A stretch of 64,000 nucleotides of DNA, from positions 178,929-242,928 of the forward strand of contig JAUSNO010000024.1 in the NCBI GenBank assembly GCA_030645915.1, in the 5' to 3' direction. Each line of letters opens with the position of its first letter. The stretch's first letter is position 1. The position numbers and the translations under genes were made by a program. The notes below the pieces were generated by a model. The model worked only from the letters and a program-made list of their open reading frames with translations. It had not been told where the DNA came from and ran no database searches. Below, piece after piece: positions 1-9,577 of the stretch. The DNA comes from Undibacterium sp. Its GTDB lineage: Bacteria; Pseudomonadota; Gammaproteobacteria; Burkholderiales; Burkholderiaceae_D.

Positions 1-38
1 AGCTGGACAGCTTTCACATTGCTTCTCGGAGAATAATT

Positions 39-1433
39 TTGAAGAGTACAACATATAGCCCAGTGGGAATAAGTACCGGCATACACACAGGAGCGAAGAA
101 TATCGCCAGTCAGGACAAATGGCGAGCTATACCGTTTCTCGTACTTATGTTTAGTGCCGGCCTGCCCCTTACTTACCAGCTGGAGGTAGCTCGGACGTTG
201 ACTGTCGCCGATTCTGCAGAATTAACAATGGCAGCAACTGCGTCACAGAACACGGCAAATTCAATGTTTTTTGTTCTGTTCATTTGCAGTCTCTATATCT
301 TCGCAGGCTGGACCTTGTTGCGAAAACCAAAAACTGTTACCGTACTGTTGTCACGTCAATGGCCGATTTTTTTTCTCACGTTACTTATCGCAGCCAGCGC
401 TTTTTGGTCACACGCACCTGAAAAAGTGATGATCAATATTATTCATAACGTTGGCACGACGCTAATTACAATCGCCGCAGCATTACGCTATCGCAACAGC
501 CCTTGGCTATTCCCTAAACATGTCGGCTATGTTGTAGGCGCTAACATGGTTCTTCACATGATGGCCGTTGCCCTGATACCCGCTTATGCAATCGACTGGC
601 AAGGCCGTTGGCACGGGCTCGCGCCCCATGCCAACACACTGGGGGCTTTAGCATTCGTTGTTTTATGGAGTAATGCCAGCATTCTGATATTTACAAAAAA
701 TGATCGTTATCATCTTCATCTATTTTTTTCTGGGCTGGCAATCCTGGCAATGTATGGTGCCAATAGCATGACCACAATGAGTTGTTCGGTATTTGTCTTA
801 TTGCTTATGTTTACATTTTACAAAATGAAAAAATTGAGCTTCCAGCAGCGCGTCTGTTTCTTCATACTTGGAATGTGTCTTTTAATACCACTGGCCACAG
901 CGCTAATCAGTAACATCATCAATCTTGAACATATTCTTAATGCATTTGGCAGGGATACCAAATTAACTGGCCGTGTTTCGTTATGGGAGGATGCGGTCAA
1001 GGCGATATCAGAACATCCCTTCTTCGGCTGGAGTTTTGATGACCATGTTTATCTGGTCAGGGTAAGTAATATGGCATTCCCGAATTTTCATAATGGCATT
1101 CTGGATCTTGCGGTGAATGGGGGCTTGATAGCGGTGATGCTCTTCATATTAATCCTGATCATCATCACAGTTGACTATTTCAAGCCATCAAAAATTGGCG
1201 CAAGCATCGCCCCCTTTTCTGCTTCGTTCATGCTCACCTTTCTTGTTTACAGTATTACTGAGGCCAACCTGGTTTCACCGCGTGCTCAAATGTGGGAAAT
1301 ATTTCTTGCACTTGCATTTTTGGGAACATGCAAAAATTGGTCAAAACCTGTTTTTCCAAATGGGCCATCGCAAAAAATGGGACCCTCGATAAAACCGCTG
1401 CCCACTGTCACGCCAATAATGGCCAAGATATGA
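39..1433 (+). CDS. O-antigen ligase / Wzy-type polymerase family membrane protein
   Basis: Integral inner-membrane protein that probably polymerises or ligates a surface polysaccharide. The 464 residues are mostly hydrophobic, with about ten to twelve membrane spans. The Wzy_C (O-antigen ligase) region is recognisable from GRWHGLAPHANTLG near residue 190 and from LTGRVSLWEDA and the FHNGILDLAVNGG segment near residue 350, which carries the loop His typical of WaaL/Wzy proteins. Translation appears to begin at a TTG codon at 39: a GGAGA ribosome binding site lies about seven bases upstream and no ATG is better placed. The next gene is convergent, and the glycosyltransferase, ugd and deacetylase genes that follow support a role in capsule, exopolysaccharide or O-antigen. 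Whether it acts as ligase or polymerase cannot be decided from sequence. Upstream context is cut off by the window edge. Confidence 0.85.
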   Translation: MKSTTYSPVGISTGIHTGAKNIASQDKWRAIPFLVLMFSAGLPLTYQLEVARTLTVADSAELTMAATASQNTANSMFFVLFICSLYIFAGWTLLRKPKTVTVLLSRQWPIFFLTLLIAASAFWSHAPEKVMINIIHNVGTTLITIAAALRYRNSPWLFPKHVGYVVGANMVLHMMAVALIPAYAIDWQGRWHGLAPHANTLGALAFVVLWSNASILIFTKNDRYHLHLFFSGLAILAMYGANSMTTMSCSVFVLLLMFTFYKMKKLSFQQRVCFFILGMCLLIPLATALISNIINLEHILNAFGRDTKLTGRVSLWEDAVKAISEHPFFGWSFDDHVYLVRVSNMAFPNFHNGILDLAVNGGLIAVMLFILILIIITVDYFKPSKIGASIAPFSASFMLTFLVYSITEANLVSPRAQMWEIFLALAFLGTCKNWSKPVFPNGPSQKMGPSIKPLPTVTPIMAKI

Positions 1434-1539
1434 GAGCGCACATTTTTTCTCATTGGCCGCTATGACGCGCTATGAAGATTAACCGCTCTCACCATCAGCT
1501 CCTTGCTTATCATTCTGCAGCAGTTCAAATCATTCTCCG

Positions 1540-3525
1540 TCAATGGAGAGTTTTTTGCATCACGAAATTTTTTTCTTGTTTCAATGTGATGACCTCGTCT
1601 GTCAAAAACGGATTGCCCTTCAAGGCCAGATAACGGTCTGCAAGTAAGGCTGCAGCTTTAGTATTGAGATGATTGGCATCTTTGTAGAGAGCGACGTTTC
1701 CAATATAGGTGAAGCATTCACTTGTATTGCACATGACCACGTTGGGATCGATGACTAATATCTGAGGAAATTGTCTCTTGAGCTTGTCGATGACGGCATT
1801 CAGTGATGCATGTTTATGGTCAACTTTATCAAGGGACAGATTACAGTTTGTTTCACCATTTGCCCAACCACGCCTCTTAAACAGAATGCACTGAGAAAGG
1901 TCTTCTTCAGTAGAAGGATTATCTTTGAAGACTACCGGTATTGCCTTCGCATAAATTATTTTTTCAATCGTTATACGCAATTTTTTTTCAAACAATGCCT
2001 CCTGCCCCTTATACGACCAGGCACTGGCTAAGACAACATATCTAAATTGACTCGCCATATCAAGCAATGTTTGATTGCGCGTCTCGCATAAAGTTGGCTC
2101 TTTGGTAGAGCCATCAAACAATTCAATTGCATCGCAACTTCCTTGCACATGATAAACCGACTGAAGATTTGCCTGTTTGGCAAGGCGATCGACAAAGGGC
2201 TTAAAATGATGTGCATGTGAGTCTCCAATAAGTAAAACTTTCGGAATTGATTTACTCAAATCACCGAATGCACAATATTTTTCCAGATAGGTGAGGGTCA
2301 GCGCCGAGCGATCATCTGCTCGAATAGAGCACGATCGAGTCAGATCGCGTTCAAAAGAATAACTTGATATCAACTGGCGCAATTCTGCAGAAAATCGCTG
2401 TGGTACGCCTTCTGTCGCATAAGAACTCAAGCCGACAAAAAGGAAAATCAGAGCAGGTGCAAAGTAATATTGTAGGAAGGCCATTTTAAAACTGATCAGT
2501 TTATTTCTGCGTATAGGTTGCTCGACAAATTTCCAACTCAGGAAAGAAAGAATAAACGCCAAAGTTACTGCGGCAAAACCTACTGGCAGCGATATGTCAA
2601 TCCGCCGATAATTCAAAAATGAGAAGATTGGCCAGTGCCATAAGTAGAGTGAATATGACATCAGTCCAATCAATACCATCAACCTTCCGCTCAAGAGGGG
2701 AGTAAGCAGATTGTCGCGCGCACCGGAATAAATCAGTAACGCGGCACCTAAGCATGGCGCCAAAGACCGTACACCAGGAAAAGGTGTACTGCGTTCCAAA
2801 AAAAAGATAGCGCCGACAACGAGCATAAGACCTGACACACCCAGCGTGTTTGCCAGCGCTCTGGTTTTCGGAGCCGCCGTCTTAACTACAAAAAAAGTCA
2901 GCACACCAATCATCAACTCATGTGCGCGGTAAGGTAAAAGAAAGTAAGAGCCTACCCGGCTGATTGCAGTCTCCGAGAGGGCGGCAAAAGCACATATCGC
3001 CAACAGACAGATAGGTATCAGCCCCTTTTTACAATATCGAAAAAGGAGAATCAACAGGACTGGGAATATGAAATAGAACTGTTCCTCGACTGAGAGAGAC
3101 CATGTATGCAGCAAAGGAAATCCTTCACTACGTTGTCCAAAATATCCCCAGCTCAGCATAGAAAAAAAGACATTCGCCACAAATGCCCACGATGCCGCCA
3201 ATGACGTCGTAAAAAATATGTAGTCATTTGGAATCAAAAAATAGCTTGAAATAACCAAGGTAACTACAGACACTAAAAAATAGACCGGCAATAAGCGTTT
3301 CATCCTTCGCGTATAAAATTCTTTGAAACTGAACGTCCCTGATTCCAATTCTGTGTAGATCAGACGGGTAATCAAATAACCCGATATGACAAAAAAGATG
3401 TCCACGCCGACAAAACCACCTGAAATCGTCTGGGGGTAGGCATGAAAACCGATCACGGCCATCACAGCCAGCGCGCGCAAACCATCAATATCCGGCCGAT
3501 ATGCCGCTTGTTCAAGGTATTTCAT
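1540..3525 (-). CDS. Acyltransferase family 3 (OafA/YrhL type) with C-terminal SGNH domain
   Basis: Membrane acyltransferase expected to O-acetylate (or otherwise O-acylate) a surface polysaccharide. Residues 1-350 contain the Acyl_transf_3 fold: the start YRPDIDGLRALAV, the catalytic-type His in VIGFHAYP (His28), the GGFVGVDIFFVISGYLI signature and about ten membrane spans. The C-terminal periplasmic part from about residue 400 is an SGNH hydrolase-like domain, with GDSHAHHF near 434 and the DxxH pair DANHLN near 616. At 661 residues it has the usual length of the OafA two-domain class, in which the membrane part moves the acyl group and the SGNH part completes transfer. It is the only leftward gene in the first 8 kb and is flanked by polysaccharide genes. 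The acyl donor and target sugar cannot be read from the sequence. Confidence 0.9.
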   Translation of the reverse strand: MKYLEQAAYRPDIDGLRALAVMAVIGFHAYPQTISGGFVGVDIFFVISGYLITRLIYTELESGTFSFKEFYTRRMKRLLPVYFLVSVVTLVISSYFLIPNDYIFFTTSLAASWAFVANVFFSMLSWGYFGQRSEGFPLLHTWSLSVEEQFYFIFPVLLILLFRYCKKGLIPICLLAICAFAALSETAISRVGSYFLLPYRAHELMIGVLTFFVVKTAAPKTRALANTLGVSGLMLVVGAIFFLERSTPFPGVRSLAPCLGAALLIYSGARDNLLTPLLSGRLMVLIGLMSYSLYLWHWPIFSFLNYRRIDISLPVGFAAVTLAFILSFLSWKFVEQPIRRNKLISFKMAFLQYYFAPALIFLFVGLSSYATEGVPQRFSAELRQLISSYSFERDLTRSCSIRADDRSALTLTYLEKYCAFGDLSKSIPKVLLIGDSHAHHFKPFVDRLAKQANLQSVYHVQGSCDAIELFDGSTKEPTLCETRNQTLLDMASQFRYVVLASAWSYKGQEALFEKKLRITIEKIIYAKAIPVVFKDNPSTEEDLSQCILFKRRGWANGETNCNLSLDKVDHKHASLNAVIDKLKRQFPQILVIDPNVVMCNTSECFTYIGNVALYKDANHLNTKAAALLADRYLALKGNPFLTDEVITLKQEKNFVMQKTLH

Positions 3526-3884
3526 AGAAATGAATAAAGAATAGAAAAATTCATTTTCTTCATTCTCAACTCAGCTGTTTTGACAATTGACAAGTTACTC
3601 ATCACTGCAGACAACAAGGCAAATGAATGCAAGGCCAAAATAAATTGCGTTTTGTCAAACCTGGAATCAAGTGATCAGTGTCCAATGCTCTCTCAGACAT
3701 TGGTCTTATTTCATTTCTTCGAAAAATACTCTCTGCTTTATTTCTGTTCTTACCTTGGTTCTCCAAATTGAAATTTCTTTTTTATCTTGCCGTGAATGAA
3801 AAATCGTCTTTGTAAAAATCCCGGTACTGCATTCAAAGTTGACCAATATTCATAAAAATTTTGTCATTAAAAAATATAAAATAA
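3526..3884. other. AT-rich divergent intergenic region
   Basis: About 360 bases separate the leftward acyltransferase from the rightward glycosyltransferase operon. The stretch is AT-rich, especially from 3720 to 3884. It must hold divergent promoters, but I could not identify a clear -35/-10 pair. The short open frames here look non-coding: they have no ribosome binding site and no recognisable protein. Confidence 0.5.
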
Positions 3885-6140
3885 ATGGAAAAAATTTTGA
3901 AAATCGCCATTATTACAAATACGCTTGCCCCTTATCGGGTTCCCGTATTTGCAAGGATTGCGCGAGAAGAAGGAATACAGTTACGCGTGATCTGTTGTTC
4001 AAAACTGGAGCCAAACAGGCTCTGGGATTTACCAACTATCGATTTTGAATGCGTGATTCTTCATCAGCGCATGATGGAATGGGATGGTCGCTACATCCAC
4101 AATAATCCAGACGTCATTCCCGCACTCAAAGCGTTTTCACCCGATATTATCGTCACAGATGGAATGAATCCCACTCATCTCTATGCCTTTTTTTATGCAC
4201 GCCACAAGGGTATTCCACACGTTTGCATGACAGATGGCACGTACATCTCTGAGAAAACACTGACCATCTTCCATCGCCTGTTACGTCACTTTATCTATTC
4301 AAGATCTAGTGCGTATATCGCCGCAAGTGACGGAGGTTTTGAATTGTTTGACAGTTACCAGTTATCACGCGAGCGTTATTTCAAATCATGCCTTTGCATT
4401 GACAACGATGCCTATTCGGATAGGTCTGGCGATAAGGAAAAACGTTTTGATCTTCTATCCTGCGGACGCTTGGAGGCGGTTAAAAATCCGCTATTTGTAT
4501 TGGATGTTGCAGTGCATATTGCAAAGCAACTTCAGCGAAAAATACGTGTGTTATTTGTCGGTTCTGGCAGTCTTGAAAATATAATTAAACACACTGCGGA
4601 ATTATTTCCAGGCCTATTGGAAGTCACTTTTTCTGGCCACGCACATCAAGCTGCGTTGCCAGATCTGTATAAGGCTGCGCACCTATTTCTTTTTCCGACT
4701 ATTTGGGATCCTTGGGGTGTGGTAGTGAATGAGGCATGCGCCGCAGGTCTGCCAGTCATCGCGTCCCCTTTTGCGGGGGCCTCCAATGAATTGGTTCGCA
4801 ACGGATATAACGGCTTTGTTTGTGAACTCGATGTCGATCTATGGGCCGAAAAAGCCATTGCGCTATTAACCCACCCCTCAACCAATCAACTTTTTTCCAT
4901 GCATAGTCGACAGGCAGTCAAGTCATATACGTTTGACAGCGCGTCTGATGGCATTGTCGCTGCATGTCAATTTGCGAACTCGGAGAATGTCATGAAAAAT
5001 AAAATTTCCCTCAAAGAAAAACGGCCAAAAGTGTTAATTGTAGAAAGGCAGCTTTTGCAATATCGTCTCGAATTTTATGAAGATTTGCGACACATATTGG
5101 ATAAGGAGGGAATCGATTTGCAACTGCTCATCGGAGACGGTACGCCCGCCGAAGCACAGAAAAAAAATCAGGTTTCACTTGATTGGGCAATGCGCATACC
5201 GACACACTATCTTTTTGGCACGTCTCTTTGTTGGCAACCATTTGGTCAGCAGGCCAAAGACGCTGACCTGGTCATTGTGATGCATGAGAATAAGATTCTC
5301 TATAACCTTTGGCTGATGTCATTTGGGCGCCCGAAGCGCCTGGCGTTCTGGGGGCATGGGCGCAATATGCAATCGGATCATCCTAATGGTCTCAAAGAGC
5401 GATTCAAGCGCTGGACCATTAACAAAGTAGATTGGTGGTTTGCCTATACTAAGTCAAGCGCTGCTCTAGTTGCGGAGGCTGGGTTTCCCAGCCGGCGTAC
5501 GACGGTCGTGGACAATGCAGTCGATACGCAAAAACTTGCCAAATTATGCAGGGAGGTCAGCCCTACAGACTATCAGTTAAAACGTGACGAACTTCAATTG
5601 GGAAATGGTCCGGTTGCGCTCTACCTTGGGTCTCTCTATAAAGAAAAACGTCTTGATTTCCTGCTCGATGCAGCGTTTAAAATTAGGCAGCGTATACCGG
5701 ATTTTCAATTGCTTGTTGCTGGTGCGGGTCCGGAGGAAATGCAGATTGTAGAAGCGGCACGCGCCCATCCATGGATACACTACCTGGGCCCAGTACAAGA
5801 GAAAAATAAAGCGGTGGCATTAGTACTTGCCGATGTCATATTAAACCCTGGCTTGGTAGGTCTTGGTATCCTGGACTCATTTGCCAGCGGGACGCCGATG
5901 TTTACAACAGACTGCGGCCTGCATTCACCAGAGATATCGTATTTATCTTCTGGCCATAACGGTGTCATGACCGACAACGATGTCGACATTTTTGCCAACA
6001 CTGTCAGTGATGCCCTGCAACGACCTGAAATCCTTTTGACATTACGCAAGGGTGCCTTATCAAGTGCGCCCCACTATACGATCAGCAATATGGTGAATCG
6101 TACTCAAAGCGGCATTCGAGCATGCCTGTCCTCCTCATAA
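3885..6140 (+). CDS. Double glycosyltransferase (two fused GT4-like units)
   Basis: Cytoplasmic protein of 751 residues made of two complete GT-B glycosyltransferases in tandem. Unit 1 (about 1-365) opens with ITNTLAPYRVPVFARIA and has the donor-site region CGRLEAVKNP and WDPWGVVVNEACAAGLPV, a D-x7-E version of the GT4 E-x7-E motif. Unit 2 (about 375-751) opens with KVLIVERQLLQYRLEFY and contains WGHGRNMQ, LYLGSLYKEKRLDFLL and PGLVGLGILDSFASGTP. In that last segment the E-x7-E pair is replaced by Gly and Asp, as in some GT4 subfamilies. At the junction, Met370 (ATG at 4992) is preceded by GGAGA at 4982-4986, so the second unit once had, or still has, its own translation start. It is the first gene of an operon with ugd (29-base gap) and the deacetylase. 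Sugar specificity is unknown. Confidence 0.85.
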   Translation: MEKILKIAIITNTLAPYRVPVFARIAREEGIQLRVICCSKLEPNRLWDLPTIDFECVILHQRMMEWDGRYIHNNPDVIPALKAFSPDIIVTDGMNPTHLYAFFYARHKGIPHVCMTDGTYISEKTLTIFHRLLRHFIYSRSSAYIAASDGGFELFDSYQLSRERYFKSCLCIDNDAYSDRSGDKEKRFDLLSCGRLEAVKNPLFVLDVAVHIAKQLQRKIRVLFVGSGSLENIIKHTAELFPGLLEVTFSGHAHQAALPDLYKAAHLFLFPTIWDPWGVVVNEACAAGLPVIASPFAGASNELVRNGYNGFVCELDVDLWAEKAIALLTHPSTNQLFSMHSRQAVKSYTFDSASDGIVAACQFANSENVMKNKISLKEKRPKVLIVERQLLQYRLEFYEDLRHILDKEGIDLQLLIGDGTPAEAQKKNQVSLDWAMRIPTHYLFGTSLCWQPFGQQAKDADLVIVMHENKILYNLWLMSFGRPKRLAFWGHGRNMQSDHPNGLKERFKRWTINKVDWWFAYTKSSAALVAEAGFPSRRTTVVDNAVDTQKLAKLCREVSPTDYQLKRDELQLGNGPVALYLGSLYKEKRLDFLLDAAFKIRQRIPDFQLLVAGAGPEEMQIVEAARAHPWIHYLGPVQEKNKAVALVLADVILNPGLVGLGILDSFASGTPMFTTDCGLHSPEISYLSSGHNGVMTDNDVDIFANTVSDALQRPEILLTLRKGALSSAPHYTISNMVNRTQSGIRACLSSS

Positions 6141-6169
6141 CAGCATAGTTAATATTCAAGAGATCTGAC

Positions 6170-7543
6170 ATGAAAATAACCGTGATAGGAACTGGCTATG
6201 TTGGCTTGGTAACAGGCGCTTGTTTGGCAGAGCTGGGCAACAATGTATGTTGTCTCGATATCGATCAACATAAGATTGATATGTTAAATGATGGTGAAAT
6301 TCCTTTTCATGAACCAGGTCTGTCACAGATGGTTGAGCGCAATCGCCAGGCGAAGCGTCTCTATTTTTCATCCGACATTAAAGCCAGCGTCGAGCACGGG
6401 GACATTCAATTCATTGCGGTGGGTACGCCGTCTGCCGAGAATGGATCAGCGGACTTGCAATATGTATTTGCCGCGGCCCGCAATATCGGTCAATACATGA
6501 CCGGAAGAAAAATAGTCATCGACAAATCGACTGTTCCCGTAGGAACTGCAGAAAAGGTGCGGAAAAACATTCAATCTCAACTCGATGCGCGTGACGTCAA
6601 CATCGCTTTCTCGGTCATATCAAATCCTGAATTTTTAAAAGAGGGAGCTGCCATCGAGGACTTCATGCACCCGGATAGGATAGTCATTGGATGCGACGAT
6701 GCTGAAAATGACCCATATGCACGTACCGTATTAAGAAAACTCTACGCCTCGTTTAACCGCAATCACGAAAAAACTATTTGGACTGATGTGCGCTCTGCCG
6801 AATTTACAAAGTATGCGGCGAATGCGATGCTCGCCACGCGAATTTCATTCATGAACGAACTCGCTAACCTCGCCGATCAAATTGGTGCTGATATTGAAGC
6901 AGTAAGACACGGGATAGGCTCCGATCCGCGTATTGGCAACAGTTTTCTATATGCGGGTTGCGGTTATGGAGGATCGTGTTTTCCCAAAGATGTGCGTGCA
7001 CTGCGCCACACTGCACAGGAATATGGTCAGGATTTGCTCATATTACGCGCCGTCGAGGAAGCTAATCATGACCAAAAGCGCGTACTGGGTAAAAAAATTG
7101 TTTCCCGATTCGGTGCTGATTTGAACGGACGCCATTTCGCCATGTGGGGACTGGCATTCAAGCCGAATACAGATGACATGCGGGAAGCGCCATCACGCGT
7201 TATTTTGTCTGAATTGATCGAACGGGGTGCCTCTGTAGCAGTCTATGATCCGATCGCGATGAAAGAGGCAAAGCGTGTGCTCGATGTTGATTTTTCGGCC
7301 TCACCCGACGCTTATCAACGCATACAGTTCAGTCCAAGTGCGATGGACGCTTTGGACAGCGCAGATGCGCTGATCCTTTTGACAGAATGGAAAGTTTTCC
7401 ATAGCCCGGATTTTGAACAACTGAAATATGAGATGAAGACGCCCATAGTTTTCGATGGACGCAATTTGTACGACCCAAAAGTAATGGCCACTGCGGGGTT
7501 TGAATACTATGGCATCGGTCGCACTGCATCGTTAAATGCATGA
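6170..7543 (+). CDS. ugd: UDP-glucose 6-dehydrogenase
   Basis: Cytoplasmic NAD-dependent enzyme that oxidises UDP-glucose twice to UDP-glucuronate, a precursor for acidic capsule or exopolysaccharide. The Rossmann motif is at the start ([19 protein letters not shown]). The catalytic Cys270 lies in [12 protein letters not shown], preceded by the central-domain segment [20 protein letters not shown], and the C-terminal UDP-binding domain contains [17 protein letters not shown]. The length of 457 is normal for bacterial UGD/TuaD enzymes. The gene follows the double glycosyltransferase by 29 bases and precedes the deacetylase, so it probably supplies UDP-GlcA to this same pathway. The last codons and stop lie inside a 16-bp tandem duplication. 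Confidence 0.96.
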   Translation: MKITVIGTGYVGLVTGACLAELGNNVCCLDIDQHKIDMLNDGEIPFHEPGLSQMVERNRQAKRLYFSSDIKASVEHGDIQFIAVGTPSAENGSADLQYVFAAARNIGQYMTGRKIVIDKSTVPVGTAEKVRKNIQSQLDARDVNIAFSVISNPEFLKEGAAIEDFMHPDRIVIGCDDAENDPYARTVLRKLYASFNRNHEKTIWTDVRSAEFTKYAANAMLATRISFMNELANLADQIGADIEAVRHGIGSDPRIGNSFLYAGCGYGGSCFPKDVRALRHTAQEYGQDLLILRAVEEANHDQKRVLGKKIVSRFGADLNGRHFAMWGLAFKPNTDDMREAPSRVILSELIERGASVAVYDPIAMKEAKRVLDVDFSASPDAYQRIQFSPSAMDALDSADALILLTEWKVFHSPDFEQLKYEMKTPIVFDGRNLYDPKVMATAGFEYYGIGRTASLNA

Positions 7544-7559
7544 ATCGTTAAATGCATGA
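7528..7559. repeat. 16-bp tandem duplication over the ugd stop codon
   Basis: The unit atcgttaaatgcatga occurs at 7528-7543 and again at 7544-7559, identical and adjacent. The first copy supplies the final ugd codons and its TGA stop. The second follows as untranslated sequence, so loss or gain of a unit would leave the protein unchanged. Confidence 0.9.
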
Positions 7560-7618
7560 ATCATCAATCGCACACCATCCCACAGCCACGACACAGTTAC
7601 TAATGGACAGGAGAAATT

Positions 7619-8353
7619 ATGCCGATCACATTTACTTGCTCCGTCGACGATGGACATCCATCCGATATGAGGATGGCCGAGCTATTGCATCGACATGGCT
7701 TAAGTGCCACATTTTTTATTCCAATCAGAAACAAGGAAGGTTTTCCTGTGATGTCAGCGTCACAGATTCGTGAATTGGACAATGGTTTTGAAATCGGCTC
7801 GCACACCTTCGACCACTGCTTTTTAGGCAGCGTCAGCATGCCTCAAGCACGATACCAAATCTTTGAAGGTAAACAAAAATTAGAGGATATTCTTGGAAAA
7901 GCGGTTTCGGGATTCTGCTACCCTGGCGGAAAATATCATCAGGCACACGTCGATTTGGTGAAGCGCGCGGGATTTCAATATGCACGGACCACGACGAATC
8001 TATGCTTCGACGCAGGAACAAATCGCTTTGAAATTCCGACAACCTGTCAATTTTACCCACATCAAAAATCAGTGTATCTGCGTAATTTTATACGGGCAAT
8101 GCACTGGAATCAGCGACAAGCCGGTTTGCGCACCGTGCTTCAGCAAGATAGCTGGATCAATAGAATGTATGCGTTATTCGATCATGCAAACCAAAGTGAG
8201 GCTATTTTTCACCTATGGATACACTCGCATAATATTGACGATTTAAATCTCTGGTGTGATCTGGATGCTTTCCTGGCGCATGTTGCAACCAACGTTAGTC
8301 ACCATCAACGCGTCACTAACGGGCAGCTGGCGTCCCGTTATTTTGAACACTGA
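7619..8353 (+). CDS. Polysaccharide deacetylase (NodB homology, CE4 family)
   Basis: Predicted metal-dependent deacetylase removing N- or O-acetyl groups from a polysaccharide or precursor. The NodB domain begins at once: FTCSVDDGHPSDMRMAELL carries the catalytic-base and metal Asp pair, and FEIGSHTFDH carries the His-x3-His-type metal ligands, followed by GFCYPGGKY (motif 3). A late His in FHLWIHSHNID fits motif 5. The protein has 244 residues and no signal peptide, so it is a cytoplasmic-type member such as those acting on lipid-linked or nucleotide-linked intermediates. The start at 7619 is supported by AGGAGA seven bases upstream. It is the last gene of the rightward glycan operon and converges with the carbonic anhydrase gene after only 19 bases. 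Confidence 0.88.
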   Translation: MPITFTCSVDDGHPSDMRMAELLHRHGLSATFFIPIRNKEGFPVMSASQIRELDNGFEIGSHTFDHCFLGSVSMPQARYQIFEGKQKLEDILGKAVSGFCYPGGKYHQAHVDLVKRAGFQYARTTTNLCFDAGTNRFEIPTTCQFYPHQKSVYLRNFIRAMHWNQRQAGLRTVLQQDSWINRMYALFDHANQSEAIFHLWIHSHNIDDLNLWCDLDAFLAHVATNVSHHQRVTNGQLASRYFEH

Positions 8354-8372
8354 GCAGGAAAGCCGATCTTCC

Positions 8373-9434
8373 TTAATTTGATTCCTTGATCAAACGCCCC
8401 GCGTGCTTTTGAATCGGACGGGCATTCATCGGGTAGAGTCGACTAAAAATCGACAGCTGTTCTGGCGCCATCTCTATCGTTTCTTTCATCACTAGCCACA
8501 ACACGCCTTCGCTGCATGGCGGCGTAGTGAGCGAACCCATGTAGGTGTAATATTCGCGCCCTTTGGGTAGCAGCTGGCTCAGGTCCATGTTACTCAATGC
8601 GTTGACGGCTTCGTTTTTTTCCAGCGGAAGATTATTCCAGACGCTTTGTATCAAGGGATGTGCCTTGCCGCGTTCTATCAGTACCGCTACCACGGCAAGT
8701 TTTCCTTCACCATCTTTATGCACCAGGTGCACGACCATTTCAGAACCTCTGCCGTTGATGCGTTCTTCTGACGGTTTATGAAAATGAAATTGCACCAGCC
8801 CATAACTACGGCCGGAAACATTGATGTAATTACCGGCTCCCATATTGACCTGAATGGTATGACCGTTGTCGATAACGCTAAATTGCGAGGACTTATAGTC
8901 AAACGTTAAAGGGTCGAGATCAACCCGGATGCCGTCGCGGATATCGATAGGCGATTGACGCTCGCCAAGATCACATTTGGCATTGGCCGGGCTGAGCTTG
9001 CCCCAACTCAATGGTCCGCCCTCACCTTCGTAACTCCAATGCGCCGTAGCCGCATGCCCGCCTGTGGCTTTTATTTTAGTATCATCTATGCTGGTGGGGC
9101 GTTTAACCGGCGGCGCATAACTTCTCACAATCGGTCGCGGAGCAACTCTGGGAGCAGCTTCTTTTTCTTTGCGGATCAGCGCCAGTTTGTCAGCGATTTT
9201 GGCGGCAAGCTCATCGGCAGCTTGCTCCTCCTTCAGACGAGCGGCCATGTCGGCCTTGCTTTCCTTATTCGCTTTCTTGCTTTTTGAACTGGCTTTCGTC
9301 TCATCCCCAGAAGACGCGGTAGCCTCTTCTTTAGCAGACGCTTGCTTGATTGGTTTAGACGGGGCTGGCTCGTCATTGGCTAGTGCGGATACGCAGATCA
9401 GCAGCGGCAGAAACATGGCAGATAGACGGCGCAT
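8373..9434 (-). CDS. Periplasmic alpha-type carbonic anhydrase with Lys/Ala-rich N-terminal extension
   Basis: Zinc enzyme interconverting CO2 and bicarbonate outside the cytoplasm. A signal peptide (LPLLICVSALANDE) is followed by about 100 residues rich in Lys, Ala, Glu and Ser, and then by the alpha-CA domain from about residue 130 (HWSYEGEGGPLSWG). The zinc ligands are in QFHFHKPSEE (two His) and VVHLVH (third His). The substrate-pocket segment GSLTTPPCSEGVLW is intact, and QSPIDI is the usual alpha-CA hallmark. Bacterial alpha-CAs are normally about 220-250 residues, so this 353-residue form carries an unusual charged linker that may tether the enzyme to the cell wall or a partner. It stands alone between convergent and co-directional neighbours. 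Confidence 0.93.
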   Translation of the reverse strand: MRRLSAMFLPLLICVSALANDEPAPSKPIKQASAKEEATASSGDETKASSKSKKANKESKADMAARLKEEQAADELAAKIADKLALIRKEKEAAPRVAPRPIVRSYAPPVKRPTSIDDTKIKATGGHAATAHWSYEGEGGPLSWGKLSPANAKCDLGERQSPIDIRDGIRVDLDPLTFDYKSSQFSVIDNGHTIQVNMGAGNYINVSGRSYGLVQFHFHKPSEERINGRGSEMVVHLVHKDGEGKLAVVAVLIERGKAHPLIQSVWNNLPLEKNEAVNALSNMDLSQLLPKGREYYTYMGSLTTPPCSEGVLWLVMKETIEMAPEQLSIFSRLYPMNARPIQKHAGRLIKESN

Positions 9435-9577
9435 AAGTCTTCAATAAAAAAGGAGAGGTAGCCTGATTACGGCATTTATCCCCAAAAACTTGAATTAAAG
9501 AAAGCATGACTTCTTTGCGCCATCACAAAAAATGTGCCGGAATTACCTAAAATGAATTACATAAAAACAATGGCCAA

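Noticed and set aside
3839..4048. A 69-codon frame overlapping the glycosyltransferase start
   Set aside because: It is in another frame of a well-supported gene and shows no ribosome binding site.
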